Below are positions 48,536 through 57,032 of a stretch of 64,000 nucleotides of DNA, piece after piece. A model generated the notes under the pieces. It ran no database searches and was not told the origin of the DNA. It saw only the letters and a list, made by a program, of their open reading frames with translations. The DNA is from Anaerolineales bacterium (lineage in GTDB: Bacteria; Chloroflexota; Anaerolineae; Anaerolineales; UBA11579). The stretch covers positions 1 to 64,000 of the forward strand of contig JAHBVE010000001.1 in assembly GCA_019637675.1 (NCBI GenBank), read 5' to 3'. Within the stretch, counting starts at the first letter, position 1; every line of letters begins with the position of its first letter. A program made the translations under genes and the position numbers.

Positions 48536-50134
48536 ATGCGTGGGTGGATAGAGAAGTACAAGCGATTGTTTTATGTTGCCTTGCCTATCGGCCTTTCTAT
48601 TTTTCTTTTTATTGCCCGATTGCTTTTGATTCGGGAACCAGACATCATCAGTGCACAAGAGTTTGCAGCCATTCCTCAAACTACGAGAATGGCCGAGAGT
48701 ACTCAAGAGGCAGACAACGAGTACATTATTTTCCACTTAAGCAGTCTTGAAGTCCTTAAAGCTAGTGAAGAGGACTTGGACGGTATCCAGATATATGTTG
48801 TTTATGAAGATGGCCAACGGCTACCCTGGGGCTATCATTTCCCTCTTGAAGACGATGTGTTTAGAGTGGCAACAGGGGAGCCGATCTTTCTCGATCGGTA
48901 CGGAGGATCAATAAAACTAGATACTCTTGATGAAAATCTTGATATCACTATTCTCGTCGTCCGCTCTAATGTTGTCAACCAGCAAGTCATGGATGCAGTC
49001 AATGACTTACTTGGAGATGTGGTTAGTTTGGGGATGAATTTGCCTGATATGTGGGATCTAGTGTTCAGCCAGGCCAGCAATTTGGGATCGGAACCTGTCT
49101 TGGCATACCTTGCTAACATGGAGCCAGTGGATATTCAGGTGGTTTCATTGCGTAAGGAACATAACTGGAGCATCGGTAGTCCTATTAGCATGCTTTCACA
49201 AGAAGCAGCATTCCAATTTACTTATACAGTCGCAAGCTCAAAGACGCCAAGCATCATTATAGAGCCGCTTATTGTTACGGCTACTCCCCTCTATATAGTA
49301 AACACACCTACTCCCCTTGCAGTAGAGGCCAATGCTTCACTTGCCGTCGTTTCCGAAAACAGGGCAATTAATAACATTGATGGTCAGGATTTGGTCAGAG
49401 TCCCTGCAGGCGAATTCACAATGGGTCTGACTGACGAACAGATTTACTTCCTAAACTCTGTCTGTAATATCTGCACAACGAACGTTTTCTTGACTTCCAA
49501 GCCTGTTCATCAAGTTTGGTTAGACGAATATTGGGTGCATAAAACGGAAGTCACTGTTGCTCAATACAAACTATGTGTAGCAGATGGAGCCTGCTTAGTT
49601 CCACATAAACTTTCGTCCATAACAATTCGTGATTATTACAACAACCCGATGGATCAAGATGCTCCTGTAATCAATGTGGATTGGCATATGGCTAACGCCT
49701 ACTGTCATTGGTCAGGAGGCAGATTGCCATCAGAAGCTGAGTGGGAAAAAGCTGCAAGAGGAACTGACGGCCGCTTGTTTCCTTGGGGAAATGAATTGCC
49801 AGCAACTCGTGTGGCAAATGTGAATTTCAACTATGGCGATGTGACATATGTTGGCAAATTTCCGCAAGGGGCAAGTTACTATGGCGCCTTGGACATGGCG
49901 GGCAACGTCTATGAGTGGGTAAACGATTGGTACCACGAGAGATACTACGAAATCGCGCCCTATGAAAACCCTCCAGGCCCAGACAATTTTGAGGGCGAAT
50001 ATTTTCTAAAGGTTGTGCGTGGGGGGAGCTTTGCCTGGGAAGGGGCAATTGCAAGCTCGGGTTTTCATGATTCCTTTGAAATTAACAGATATGGAGACGG
50101 AGTTGGTTTTCGTTGCGTTTTTGACAGTAACTAA
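48536..50134 (+). CDS. Membrane-anchored protein with FGE/SUMF-like domain
   Basis: A 532-residue protein: one membrane span (about 12-33), a 250-residue extracytoplasmic region without known motifs, and a formylglycine-generating-enzyme-like domain (about 288-532): VRVPAGEFTMG, HQVWLDEYWVHKTEVTVAQYKLC, PVINVDWHMANAYCHWSGGRLPSEAEWEKAARG, DMAGNVYEWVNDWY and VVRGGSFAW. The catalytic Cys pair expected near SGFHDSFEINRYGDGVGFRC is not present, so it is probably a binding or structural member, not a sulfatase activator. The gene is strikingly AT-richer than its surroundings, suggesting transfer. Confidence 0.88.
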   Translation: MRGWIEKYKRLFYVALPIGLSIFLFIARLLLIREPDIISAQEFAAIPQTTRMAESTQEADNEYIIFHLSSLEVLKASEEDLDGIQIYVVYEDGQRLPWGYHFPLEDDVFRVATGEPIFLDRYGGSIKLDTLDENLDITILVVRSNVVNQQVMDAVNDLLGDVVSLGMNLPDMWDLVFSQASNLGSEPVLAYLANMEPVDIQVVSLRKEHNWSIGSPISMLSQEAAFQFTYTVASSKTPSIIIEPLIVTATPLYIVNTPTPLAVEANASLAVVSENRAINNIDGQDLVRVPAGEFTMGLTDEQIYFLNSVCNICTTNVFLTSKPVHQVWLDEYWVHKTEVTVAQYKLCVADGACLVPHKLSSITIRDYYNNPMDQDAPVINVDWHMANAYCHWSGGRLPSEAEWEKAARGTDGRLFPWGNELPATRVANVNFNYGDVTYVGKFPQGASYYGALDMAGNVYEWVNDWYHERYYEIAPYENPPGPDNFEGEYFLKVVRGGSFAWEGAIASSGFHDSFEINRYGDGVGFRCVFDSN

Positions 50135-50730
50135 GATTTCGCGCCTGACTGGCTTTTGCCGAACGGGGACATGAGGTCCATGCGTTGACCCGCGGCCGAG
50201 AGCTCGATCAGGCGTGATAGCCGTTTCTGTTGGGTGTCTTCGCGCTTGGCGCTGATGACCCACCAGGTGATGGTTCTGCGGTAACCGGCGGGCTGGGCGT
50301 TGAAATATGCCCAGGCCTTCTTGTTCTTCTTGAACTGGCTCTCGTGCGCGGGCGGCCAGGCGATCTGGCGCTGCTCATTGGAGTATTGCTGGCTCTTGGC
50401 CGGGTCGCGTTCTTCGTAGGCTTTCAACCCGGCGGGTTTCATCAGCCCCAGCGCCTTCAACTCCTCGACCCGTTTCAGGTTGATCGCGCTCCAGTGGCTG
50501 CCCTTGCGGCGCGGCGTGATGCGGTTGGTGTAGCTGTCGGCGTCGATCCCTTTGCGGATGCCGTCGATCCAGCCAAAGCACAAGACCTCGTCCACCACTT
50601 GCGGCCAGGTGATGGAGGGCTTGCCGGTGTGCTTCTTGTACATGCCGACCCACAGCTCGTCGGCGGTCTTGTGGTTCTTGATGAGCCACTTGCGCAGGGC
50701 AGCCTGGGATTCGAAGAACACCGGCTTCAT
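50131..50730 (-). CDS. YdeI/OmpD-associated family protein
   Basis: A 199-residue protein of the bacteriocin-protection (YdeI) family: FFESQAALRKWLIKNHKTADELWVGMYKKHTGKPSITWPQVVDEVLCFGWIDGIRKGIDADSYTNRITPRRKGSHWSAINLKRVEEL is diagnostic. Its biochemical role is unknown. Its stop overlaps the convergent stop of the FGE-like gene by four bases, and its start overlaps the DUF1697 stop (TAATG). Confidence 0.9.
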   Translation of the reverse strand: MKPVFFESQAALRKWLIKNHKTADELWVGMYKKHTGKPSITWPQVVDEVLCFGWIDGIRKGIDADSYTNRITPRRKGSHWSAINLKRVEELKALGLMKPAGLKAYEERDPAKSQQYSNEQRQIAWPPAHESQFKKNKKAWAYFNAQPAGYRRTITWWVISAKREDTQQKRLSRLIELSAAGQRMDLMSPFGKSQSGAKS

Positions 50731-51269
50731 TACGCCCCGTTCAGCAGATCGTTGATCTTTTGCACCGTGTTCCAGGTGCGCGTGGTGGCATCCTCGCCAA
50801 ATTCCTTACCGAGAAAATCCATCAGGTCGATCGAGCTGGTCTTGGGATAGACCGCGCAGGCCAGGTGGCCGGGCGTGGCGGCGTGGACGCTGTAAGCGCC
50901 GTCCGGGTTGGTGTAGGGGAGCTTTGTTTTGCCTTTGACGCCCTCATTGAGGAAGGTGATGTGCATGCGCACGCCTTCTTCCGCTTTCACTTTCTTGAAA
51001 GGCGCGGCCTTTACCAGCGCGGCGATCTCGGCCGCGTTGCGCAGCACGATCTGTGAGCTGAAGCCGAACGCCTCGGCGAACTGCGCCTCGATGGCGCGGC
51101 GCAGCTTCTTGGCGTCCTTGCTGTCGGTGAAGAAGACTACGTTGCCCGAGGCCAGCAGGGTGCGCACATCGCGGTAGCCCATATCCTCGAACAGTTTGCG
51201 CAGCGCATCCATCTTGACGCTGCGTTTGCCCAGGTTGATGCCCCGCAACAGGGCCACATAGCCAGTCAT
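50730..51269 (-). CDS. DUF1697 family protein
   Basis: A 179-residue protein that begins GYVALLRGINLGKRSVKMDALRKLFEDMGYRDVRTLLASGNVVF, the signature of DUF1697 (two ferredoxin-like modules, function unknown). It is cotranscribed with YdeI. TATACT lies seven bases before the ATG; the mRNA should be leaderless. Confidence 0.92.
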   Translation of the reverse strand: MTGYVALLRGINLGKRSVKMDALRKLFEDMGYRDVRTLLASGNVVFFTDSKDAKKLRRAIEAQFAEAFGFSSQIVLRNAAEIAALVKAAPFKKVKAEEGVRMHITFLNEGVKGKTKLPYTNPDGAYSVHAATPGHLACAVYPKTSSIDLMDFLGKEFGEDATTRTWNTVQKINDLLNGA

Positions 51270-51276
51270 GGCGTTA

Positions 51277-51282
51277 AGTATA
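51277..51282 (-). promoter_or_regulatory. -10 box of the DUF1697/YdeI operon
   Basis: TATACT on the minus strand, seven bases before the ATG at 51269. Confidence 0.6.
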
Positions 51283-51351
51283 AGGTCAAGGGGAGAGTGA
51301 GCAGGAGGAGTAATCAGTGATCAGGGAGCATCGGCTATGCCTTCGCCCTGT

Positions 51352-52092
51352 TCACTCCTCACGCTCACTCAGTTTCCGCTGGCGCATGACTTCAAAGGCG
51401 ATCGCCGCGGTGGAGGAGGTCACGTCGAGCTCGGCCTTGAAATCGCGGCCGTAGGGGATGCTGACGAGTTCATCGCACTGCGCCAGGGCCGCGGCGTTCA
51501 GGCCGCGGCGCTCCCCGCCGATCAGCAGGAACAGCGGCCCGCGCAGGTCGGCCGCGTACAGCGGCGTGCTGCCAGCGGCCTTGGCGGCCGCCAGGCAGCG
51601 GTAGCCGCGACCCTTGAAGAAGGCCAGCGCGTCCTGCACGTCGGCGCGGGCGGTGGGCATGTGCTCGCTGGCCCCGGCGCTGGCGCGTGCCACCACGTTG
51701 AGGGCGGTGTCCCAGTTGCGCAGCGGGGCCACCAGGCCGCTGGCACCGGCCGCATACAGGGCGCGGATGGCCTGGCCGTAGTTGTAGGGGTCTTCCACGC
51801 CGTCCAGCATCACCACCCAGCCGGGCGCGGCGGCCAGCGCCTCCAACGGCTCGAAGCGGCGCTCGCCGGCCAGGGCCAGCACGCCGCCGTGGCTGCTGCC
51901 TTGGGCCAGGGCGTCGATCTCGGCCGCAGGCACTGTGCGCAGAGGGATGCTGGCCTCGGCGGCCAGGCGCTCGATGTGGCCCAGATTGCGCACATCCTTG
52001 CCCTGCTGCACATACACCGCGTCAATGCTGCGGCGCTGGGCCTGCAACGCGGCCAGCACGGATACCCAGCCTTCGAGGATGAGTTGAGTCAT
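51352..52092 (-). CDS. SpoU/TrmH-family RNA 2'-O-methyltransferase
   Basis: A 246-residue enzyme: substrate-binding N-terminal domain (EGWVSVLAALQAQRRSIDAVYVQQ) and SPOUT domain with LDGVEDPYNYGQAIRALYAAGASGLVAP, LLIGGERRGLNAAALAQCDELVSIPYG and SSTAAIAFEVMRQR, the three knot motifs. The target nucleotide is unknown. TATACT lies six bases before ATG 52092; the in-frame extension up to 52188 lies upstream of this promoter and is not protein-like. Confidence 0.92.
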   Translation of the reverse strand: MTQLILEGWVSVLAALQAQRRSIDAVYVQQGKDVRNLGHIERLAAEASIPLRTVPAAEIDALAQGSSHGGVLALAGERRFEPLEALAAAPGWVVMLDGVEDPYNYGQAIRALYAAGASGLVAPLRNWDTALNVVARASAGASEHMPTARADVQDALAFFKGRGYRCLAAAKAAGSTPLYAADLRGPLFLLIGGERRGLNAAALAQCDELVSIPYGRDFKAELDVTSSTAAIAFEVMRQRKLSEREE

Positions 52093-52098
52093 AGCGGG

Positions 52099-52104
52099 AG
52101 TATA
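52099..52104 (-). promoter_or_regulatory. -10 box of the SpoU methyltransferase gene
   Basis: TATACT on the minus strand, six bases before the ATG at 52092. The 52105-52200 segment is built of short AGTGAACAGAGAACA/GATCACTGATCACTGCTCAC repeats and otherwise empty. Confidence 0.6.
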
Positions 52105-52217
52105 AGTGAACAGAGGACAATGAGCAGAGAGCAGTGAACAGAGAACAAGTGTACATTTCCCTTTGATGTTCTCCTGATGATGGATCACTGATCACTGCTC
52201 ACTTGCTCTTTCTTACA

Positions 52218-52223
52218 TATAAT
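52218..52223 (+). promoter_or_regulatory. -10 box of the RNase D gene
   Basis: TATAAT nine bases before the ATG at 52233, no ribosome-binding site between. Confidence 0.6.
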
Positions 52224-52232
52224 TGCCGCCAC

Positions 52233-53366
52233 ATGTCCAGTAGCACGCCCGCTCTCATTACATCCACCGACGCACTCACCGCGCTGGCCGCCCGCTTGCA
52301 AAGCCACCCCCTCATCGCTGTAGACACCGAATCCAACAGCCTGCACGCCTACCGTGAGCGCCTGTGCCTTTTGCAGTTCTCCACCCCGCACGAAGATGCG
52401 CTGATCGATCCCTTCCCCCTGCCGGATCTTGAACCGCTGGGCGAGCTGTTTGCCAGCCCGGCTCATGAAAAGATCTTCCACGCCGCCGAATACGACATCC
52501 TGGTGATGCAGCGCCAGTATCAACTGGAATTCAGCAATCTTTTTGACACCATGATCGCCGCCCGCATCCTGGGGCGCAAGCGGGTTGGCCTGGGCGGCCT
52601 GCTGGAGGAGGACTTTGGCGTCAAGCTGGAGAAGCGCTTCCAGCGCGCCGATTGGGGCGCCCGCCCGCTGCTGCCGGCCCTGCTTGACTATGCCCGCCTG
52701 GATACGCATTACCTGATCGAGTTGCGTAACAAGCTCAAGGCCGATCTGGAAACAGCCGGCCGCTGGGAGCTGGCGCAGGAGGATTTTGCGCGCCTGCCGC
52801 AGGTCACCCGCGCCAACCTGGAGGTGGAAGATGTGCCGGAGGTGTGGCGCGTCAAAGGCGCACGCGATCTCAACCCGCGCCAGGCGGCCATCTTGCACGA
52901 GCTGGCCGAATACCGCGCCAACCGCGCCGCCCAGGCGGATGTGCCGCTGTTCAAAGTGATGGGTGACAGCACCCTGACCGAGATCGCCAAACTGGCGCCC
53001 ACGACGGCCGAGGAGCTGGCCGGCGTGGCCGGCATGAGCGAAGGCCAGATCCGCCGGCACGGCAAAGCCATCCTGGCGGCGGTGCGCAGCGGCCAGCAGG
53101 CCGCCCCGGTACGCCGCCCGCCGCGCCGTCCGTACGACGAAAGCTACATCGAGCGCCTGGAGCTGCTGCGCCTGTGGCGCAAAGCCGCCGCCAAAGAGCT
53201 GGACGTGGAGTCAGACGTGGTCTTGCCGCGCGATATTATGGAGAGCACGGCCCGCGCCAACCCGCGCACGCTGGCAGAGCTGCAGCCGCTGTTCGCCAGT
53301 GTGCCCTGGCGCTACAAAACCTGGGGTGAAGACGTGCTCAGGGCTTTGCACCCCAACCAAGGATAG
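52233..53366 (+). CDS. rnd: Ribonuclease D
   Basis: A 377-residue 3'-5' exonuclease. The DEDDy motifs are VDTESNS, FHAAEYDILVM and YARLDTHYLIEL; an HRDC domain follows (about 210-285, QAAILHELAEYRANRAAQ), and the helical C-terminal part resembles a second HRDC. It trims tRNA 3' ends. An upstream in-frame ATG at 52203 is before the promoter. The beta-CASP nuclease gene follows seven bases downstream. Confidence 0.93.
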   Translation: MSSSTPALITSTDALTALAARLQSHPLIAVDTESNSLHAYRERLCLLQFSTPHEDALIDPFPLPDLEPLGELFASPAHEKIFHAAEYDILVMQRQYQLEFSNLFDTMIAARILGRKRVGLGGLLEEDFGVKLEKRFQRADWGARPLLPALLDYARLDTHYLIELRNKLKADLETAGRWELAQEDFARLPQVTRANLEVEDVPEVWRVKGARDLNPRQAAILHELAEYRANRAAQADVPLFKVMGDSTLTEIAKLAPTTAEELAGVAGMSEGQIRRHGKAILAAVRSGQQAAPVRRPPRRPYDESYIERLELLRLWRKAAAKELDVESDVVLPRDIMESTARANPRTLAELQPLFASVPWRYKTWGEDVLRALHPNQG

Positions 53367-53373
53367 AACCCAC

Positions 53374-54771
53374 ATGCAAATTCATTTCCACGGGGCGGCC
53401 CAAACCGTCACCGGCTCCCAGCATCTACTGGAGATCAATGGCCGCAAGCTGCTGCTGGATTGCGGGCTCTATCAGGGGCCGCGCAAAGAAGCCATCCTGC
53501 GCAATACCAATTTCAAGTACGACGTTACTGAGCTGGATGCGGTTATCCTCTCCCACGCTCACATTGACCACAGCGGCAACTTGCCGAATTTGGTGAAGAA
53601 CGGCTATGCCGGGCCGATCCATGCCCAGCGCGCCACGGCCGACCTGTGCAAGGTCATGCTGGAGGATTCGGCTCGCATTCAGGAGAGCGACGCGGCTCAC
53701 CTGAATCGCCGGCTGAAAGCCGGCGAGCCGCCGGTGGTGCCGCTCTACACCGTGGCGGACGCAAACCAGGCCGACGATCAGTTCGTGGACCACAAGTACG
53801 CCACGCCCTTTGAGGTCTTCCCGGGTGTGCAGGCTACGTTCATTGAAGCGGGCCACATCCTTGGTTCGGCGGCTATTGCGCTGGATATTGACGACAACGG
53901 CAAACAACGCCGCTTCTGGTTCTCGGGCGATATTGGCCGCCCCGGCCTGACCCTGATCAAAGACCCAGTGATGCCCAGCGCGGCGGACACCTTGCTGATG
54001 GAAAGCACCTATGGCGACCGCAATCACCAGCCGCCCGGCCAGGCGGCCGAGCAGCTGCGCGGCATCATCGGCGATACGCTGAAGCGCGGCGGCAAAGTGA
54101 TCGTGCCGGCTTTCGCCGTGGGCCGCACGCAGGAGATCGTGTATCACTTGCACCAGCTCATGGCGGCCGGCGAAGTACCCAAAGTGCCGGTTTTCGTCGA
54201 CAGCCCGCTGGCGGTCAATGTTTCGGATATTTTCCGCCGCCATCCGGAGTGCCTGGATGATGAGACGCGTGAATTTTTGCAGAATGGCAATCATTCTGAA
54301 GCGCTGGGCTTCGATATGCTCACCTACATTCGCTCAGTGGATGAGTCCAAGGCGCTCAACGACCGCAAAGACCCCATGATCATCATCTCCGCTTCGGGCA
54401 TGATGGAAGTCGGCCGCGTGCTGCACCACCTCGAGCACAATGTGCATGATGAGAACAGCCTGGTGCTGATCGTCTCGTGGATGGCGCCGCACACCCTCGG
54501 CCGCCGCCTGGTGGAGGGCGCTGAGCGCATCCGCATCTTCGGCACAGAGTACGACCGCAAGATCCGCGTGGCCAATGTCAACGGCTTCTCAGCCCATGCC
54601 GGGCAGGACGGCCTGCGTGAGTATGCGGCGGCGGTCAAGGACACCGTGCGCAATATCTACCTGGTGCATGGGGAAGCCGGCCCGGCGGCCGCGCTGACCG
54701 AGAAGCTGAACGGAGACGGCTTTGCGAATGTGCACTTCCCCGCAATGGGGGACGTGGCTGAGCTCTGGTAG
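53374..54771 (+). CDS. MBL-fold/beta-CASP RNA-processing exonuclease-like protein
   Basis: A 465-residue metallo-beta-lactamase of the beta-CASP group (YsH1/TTHA0252-like): metal motif SHAHIDHSG, ESTYGDRNH, FAVGRTQEIVYHL, the beta-CASP region with SASGMMEVGRVLHHLEH, and the late HAGQDG and VHGE motifs. These enzymes cleave RNA. AAGGA precedes the ATG at 53374 by ten bases; the longer frame lies inside rnd. It pairs with rnd as an RNA-processing operon. Confidence 0.92.
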   Translation: MQIHFHGAAQTVTGSQHLLEINGRKLLLDCGLYQGPRKEAILRNTNFKYDVTELDAVILSHAHIDHSGNLPNLVKNGYAGPIHAQRATADLCKVMLEDSARIQESDAAHLNRRLKAGEPPVVPLYTVADANQADDQFVDHKYATPFEVFPGVQATFIEAGHILGSAAIALDIDDNGKQRRFWFSGDIGRPGLTLIKDPVMPSAADTLLMESTYGDRNHQPPGQAAEQLRGIIGDTLKRGGKVIVPAFAVGRTQEIVYHLHQLMAAGEVPKVPVFVDSPLAVNVSDIFRRHPECLDDETREFLQNGNHSEALGFDMLTYIRSVDESKALNDRKDPMIIISASGMMEVGRVLHHLEHNVHDENSLVLIVSWMAPHTLGRRLVEGAERIRIFGTEYDRKIRVANVNGFSAHAGQDGLREYAAAVKDTVRNIYLVHGEAGPAAALTEKLNGDGFANVHFPAMGDVAELW

Positions 54772-54780
54772 CGGAGAATC

Positions 54781-54809
54781 AAAAGGGCGGGTCTTAGACC
54801 CGCCTTTTT
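54781..54809 (+). terminator. Terminator of the rnd operon
   Basis: GGCGGGTC (54786-54793), loop TTA, GACCCGCC (54797-54804), then five T. Confidence 0.88.
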
Positions 54810-54831
54810 GTTTTAGACCCTTGTTGGCACA

Positions 54832-55124
54832 TCTCCAAGCAGCGTTGGGGATTGCTTCGTTGTTCAGCGGCTGACGCCGCTTCACGGCCTCGCAATGACA
54901 GTCATGGGCGGTGGGGCGCAGCATGCTGCGCCCCTACGAGCACCCGTGTCATTCTGACCGGGTTTGTTCATCCACACCAGAATCGCCGACACTAGACCAG
55001 GGAAGAATCCTTGCTGGCATGTCTTCCAAGCAGCGTTGGGGATTGCTTCGTTGTTCAGCGGCTGGCGCCGCTTCACGGCCTCGCAATGACAGTCATGGGC
55101 GGGGGGCGCAGCATGCTGGGCCCT
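54832..55124. repeat. Two direct copies of a 103-bp intergenic repeat
   Basis: Copy 1 (54832-54935) and copy 2 (55022-55124) share CCAAGCAGCGTTGGGGATTGC through CGCAATGACAGTCATGGGCG and GGCGCAGCATGCTG with few changes, spaced 190 bases apart. Hairpins GCAGCATGCTGC and AGCGGC...GCCGCT lie inside. The spacer contains GTGTCATTCTGACCGGG and other parts related to 25180 and 43035. No gene fits in this 358-base gap. Confidence 0.9.
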
Positions 55125-55129
55125 AACTG

Positions 55130-55978
55130 TCACTTGCCCAACAACCGCGCAACCTCACTCACGATCAACTCCGGCTGGTGGAACATCACATAGTGCCCGG
55201 CCTTCTCGGCTGGCACAAAACGCGCGTTCGCCAGCGTCTCAGCCGTCTTGCGGTGAGCGGCGTTGATCGACTTGCGCTGCTTCTTGTCGAGCAGGCCCGG
55301 CTTCATGCCGCTGATCACGCTGACCTCAACGCCCTCCAGGCGGTTCGGGTTATCGCGCAGCCATTCCATGTCAGGGATAAATTGGGTGATCTCGGCCGCA
55401 AAGTTCTCGGCCGCCCGCACGGTGAAGTCATACTCATAGTGGTCTTTGCGCACATCGGCGGGCTGGTTCTTGCCCGCCCCCTGGCCCATCAGTTTGTAGA
55501 GGCCCAGCTTGGCCATCGGGATCAGCATCTTGGGGGTGGCTTCGAACTGCTTGCGCGCCGCCGGGGTGAAGAAATCCGGCGCGTGCTCGTCGCTCTGGTC
55601 TACCAGCACCAGCCCGCGCACGGCCACTTGGCCGCGGGCGGCCAGCTGGCGGATGATCGGCCCGCCCCAACTGGCTCCCACCATGATGAACGGCGCCAGC
55701 TGCGGCAGGCCGCCCAGCAGCGCGGCCAGGTCGCCGACCAGCATGTCCAGCGTATGGGCGCCGGGGCGGTCATCGCTGCGCCCGGTGCCGATGCGGTCGT
55801 AGACCAGCGTAGTGGCCAGCTTGGCCACCTCAGGCTGCACCTGGCCCCACATGGAGCCGGAGAAGCCCATGCCGGCCTCGAACACCACCGTCGGCCCGCC
55901 TTCCCCTTTGAGCCAGTAGTGCAGCTTGCGCCCGTCCGGCAGAGGGAAGTAGTTGGATTCTCCGTAGGTATGCGTCAT
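55130..55978 (-). CDS. Alpha/beta hydrolase
   Basis: A 282-residue hydrolase: oxyanion strand VVFEAGMGFSGSMW, RIGTGRSDDRPG, nucleophile elbow MVGASWGGPIIRQLA (Ser in GASWGG), acid region with GMKPGL and the late His in AEKAGHYVMFHQPELI. The substrate is unknown. GAGGATAACG precedes ATG 55978. It lies eight bases after the siderophore-interacting protein gene in the same operon. Confidence 0.9.
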   Translation of the reverse strand: MTHTYGESNYFPLPDGRKLHYWLKGEGGPTVVFEAGMGFSGSMWGQVQPEVAKLATTLVYDRIGTGRSDDRPGAHTLDMLVGDLAALLGGLPQLAPFIMVGASWGGPIIRQLAARGQVAVRGLVLVDQSDEHAPDFFTPAARKQFEATPKMLIPMAKLGLYKLMGQGAGKNQPADVRKDHYEYDFTVRAAENFAAEITQFIPDMEWLRDNPNRLEGVEVSVISGMKPGLLDKKQRKSINAAHRKTAETLANARFVPAEKAGHYVMFHQPELIVSEVARLLGK

Positions 55979-55986
55979 CGTTATCC

Positions 55987-56715
55987 TCAATGCTTTCCAG
56001 TTTCAGACCAGTATGACTGCACGTGCATGTTGTCTTTGCCGAAGCCGTGCTCGGTTTTGAGCGCTTTGTGCAGCAGCTTCATGGTGCCGGCTTCGCCCGC
56101 CGCCCATACGAACCAGCCTGCCCGCGGGCGGCGTTGGATGGCGGCCAATAATGACTCCGGCCCGCGCCGCGCCACACGCTGCAAGTTTAACTGCGGGTGC
56201 GCTGCGATGGGGATGGCCTCGTCGTGCGCGCCGTTGCTCTCCAAATAGACTTCCAGTGAGGTGGTGGGCTTGGCGGCGGCGATGATGTTGTTGATCGCCG
56301 GGGTCGAGCACGCATCCCCGATCAGCAGGTAGCCCGCTGGCTCGGGTTGCGGCATGCGGAAGCGTGAGCCCAGGAAGGTGCCGGTGAGCGTATCGCCCGT
56401 CTGCGCCTTCTCGAACCACAGCGTGGCCGGGCCGGGCGGTTGGTGCATCAGCACGTCGACTTCAAACTCGCCTTGCGTTGGGTAGGCTGCTACCAGGGTA
56501 TAGGCGCGCTGCGATTCGCGCGGGCCGCCGGCCGGGTCCGGGAACCAGAAGCGCAGCCAGGTGGCCGGGTGCCACTCGATCTCTTGCAGCAAGTGCGGGC
56601 TGGCGAAGCGGAAGCGCACAAAGTGCGGCGTGATCTCCTGCTTGCCAACCAGGGTCAATTCGTAATCGCGCGCTCCGTAGCCTTTCAGCACCAGGCCGGT
56701 CAATCCTCTGCTCAC
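55987..56715 (-). CDS. Siderophore-interacting protein (ViuB family ferric reductase)
   Basis: A 242-residue FAD-binding protein: RFASPHLLQEIEWHPATWLRFWFPDPAGGPRESQRAYTLVAAYP contains the FAD-binding RxYT motif, and GYLLIGDACSTPAINNI plus WFVWAAGEAGTMKLLHKAL match the NAD(P)H domain of the SIP family. It releases iron from siderophores by reduction. The start is uncertain: GAGGAG abuts ATG 56721, so GTG at 56715, six bases after it, is preferred. Confidence 0.88.
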   Translation of the reverse strand: MSRGLTGLVLKGYGARDYELTLVGKQEITPHFVRFRFASPHLLQEIEWHPATWLRFWFPDPAGGPRESQRAYTLVAAYPTQGEFEVDVLMHQPPGPATLWFEKAQTGDTLTGTFLGSRFRMPQPEPAGYLLIGDACSTPAINNIIAAAKPTTSLEVYLESNGAHDEAIPIAAHPQLNLQRVARRGPESLLAAIQRRPRAGWFVWAAGEAGTMKLLHKALKTEHGFGKDNMHVQSYWSETGKH

Positions 56716-56742
56716 ATGCATCTCCTCAATCAAAGTGCGCCA

Positions 56743-56771
56743 ATCTTAGGTGCGCGCAGAGTGCGGGTCAA
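56743..56771 (-). promoter_or_regulatory. Promoter of the SIP/hydrolase operon
   Basis: TTGACC (56771-56766), a 17-base spacer and TAAGAT (56748-56743) on the minus strand. The leader is about 25 bases and carries GAGGAG, making this a leadered promoter. No palindromic iron box like the one at 42714 is visible. Confidence 0.7.
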
Positions 56772-56833
56772 TGCAGATTGGTGAACAGGGTTCTCAATGC
56801 GGGTGAGTTTGCGCCGTGCCTGCATCCCTCCGT

Positions 56834-56839
56834 TATAAT
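56834..56839 (+). promoter_or_regulatory. -10 box of tRNA-Ser
   Basis: TATAAT seven bases before the tRNA 5' end at 56847. Confidence 0.6.
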
Positions 56840-56846
56840 CGCCAGT

Positions 56847-56937
<91 letters not shown>

Positions 56938-56949
56938 GAAGAAAAGACA

Positions 56950-57017
56950 AACCACAAAGACACAAAGGGCACAAAGTGATCTTCCAAAGATTTTGTGTTC
57001 TTTGTGTCTTTGTGGTT
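56950..57017. repeat. 18-bp perfect inverted repeat after tRNA-Ser
   Basis: AACCACAAAGACACAAAG (56950-56967) and CTTTGTGTCTTTGTGGTT (57000-57017), with a 32-base loop that can pair further (GCACAAA with TTTGTGT type). It may end or stabilise the tRNA transcript. Confidence 0.85.
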
Positions 57018-57032
57018 ATGCACTGACTATTA

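Noticed and set aside
48536..50134. Active formylglycine-generating enzyme
   Set aside because: The conserved Cys pair near the C terminus is missing and no sulfatase gene is nearby.
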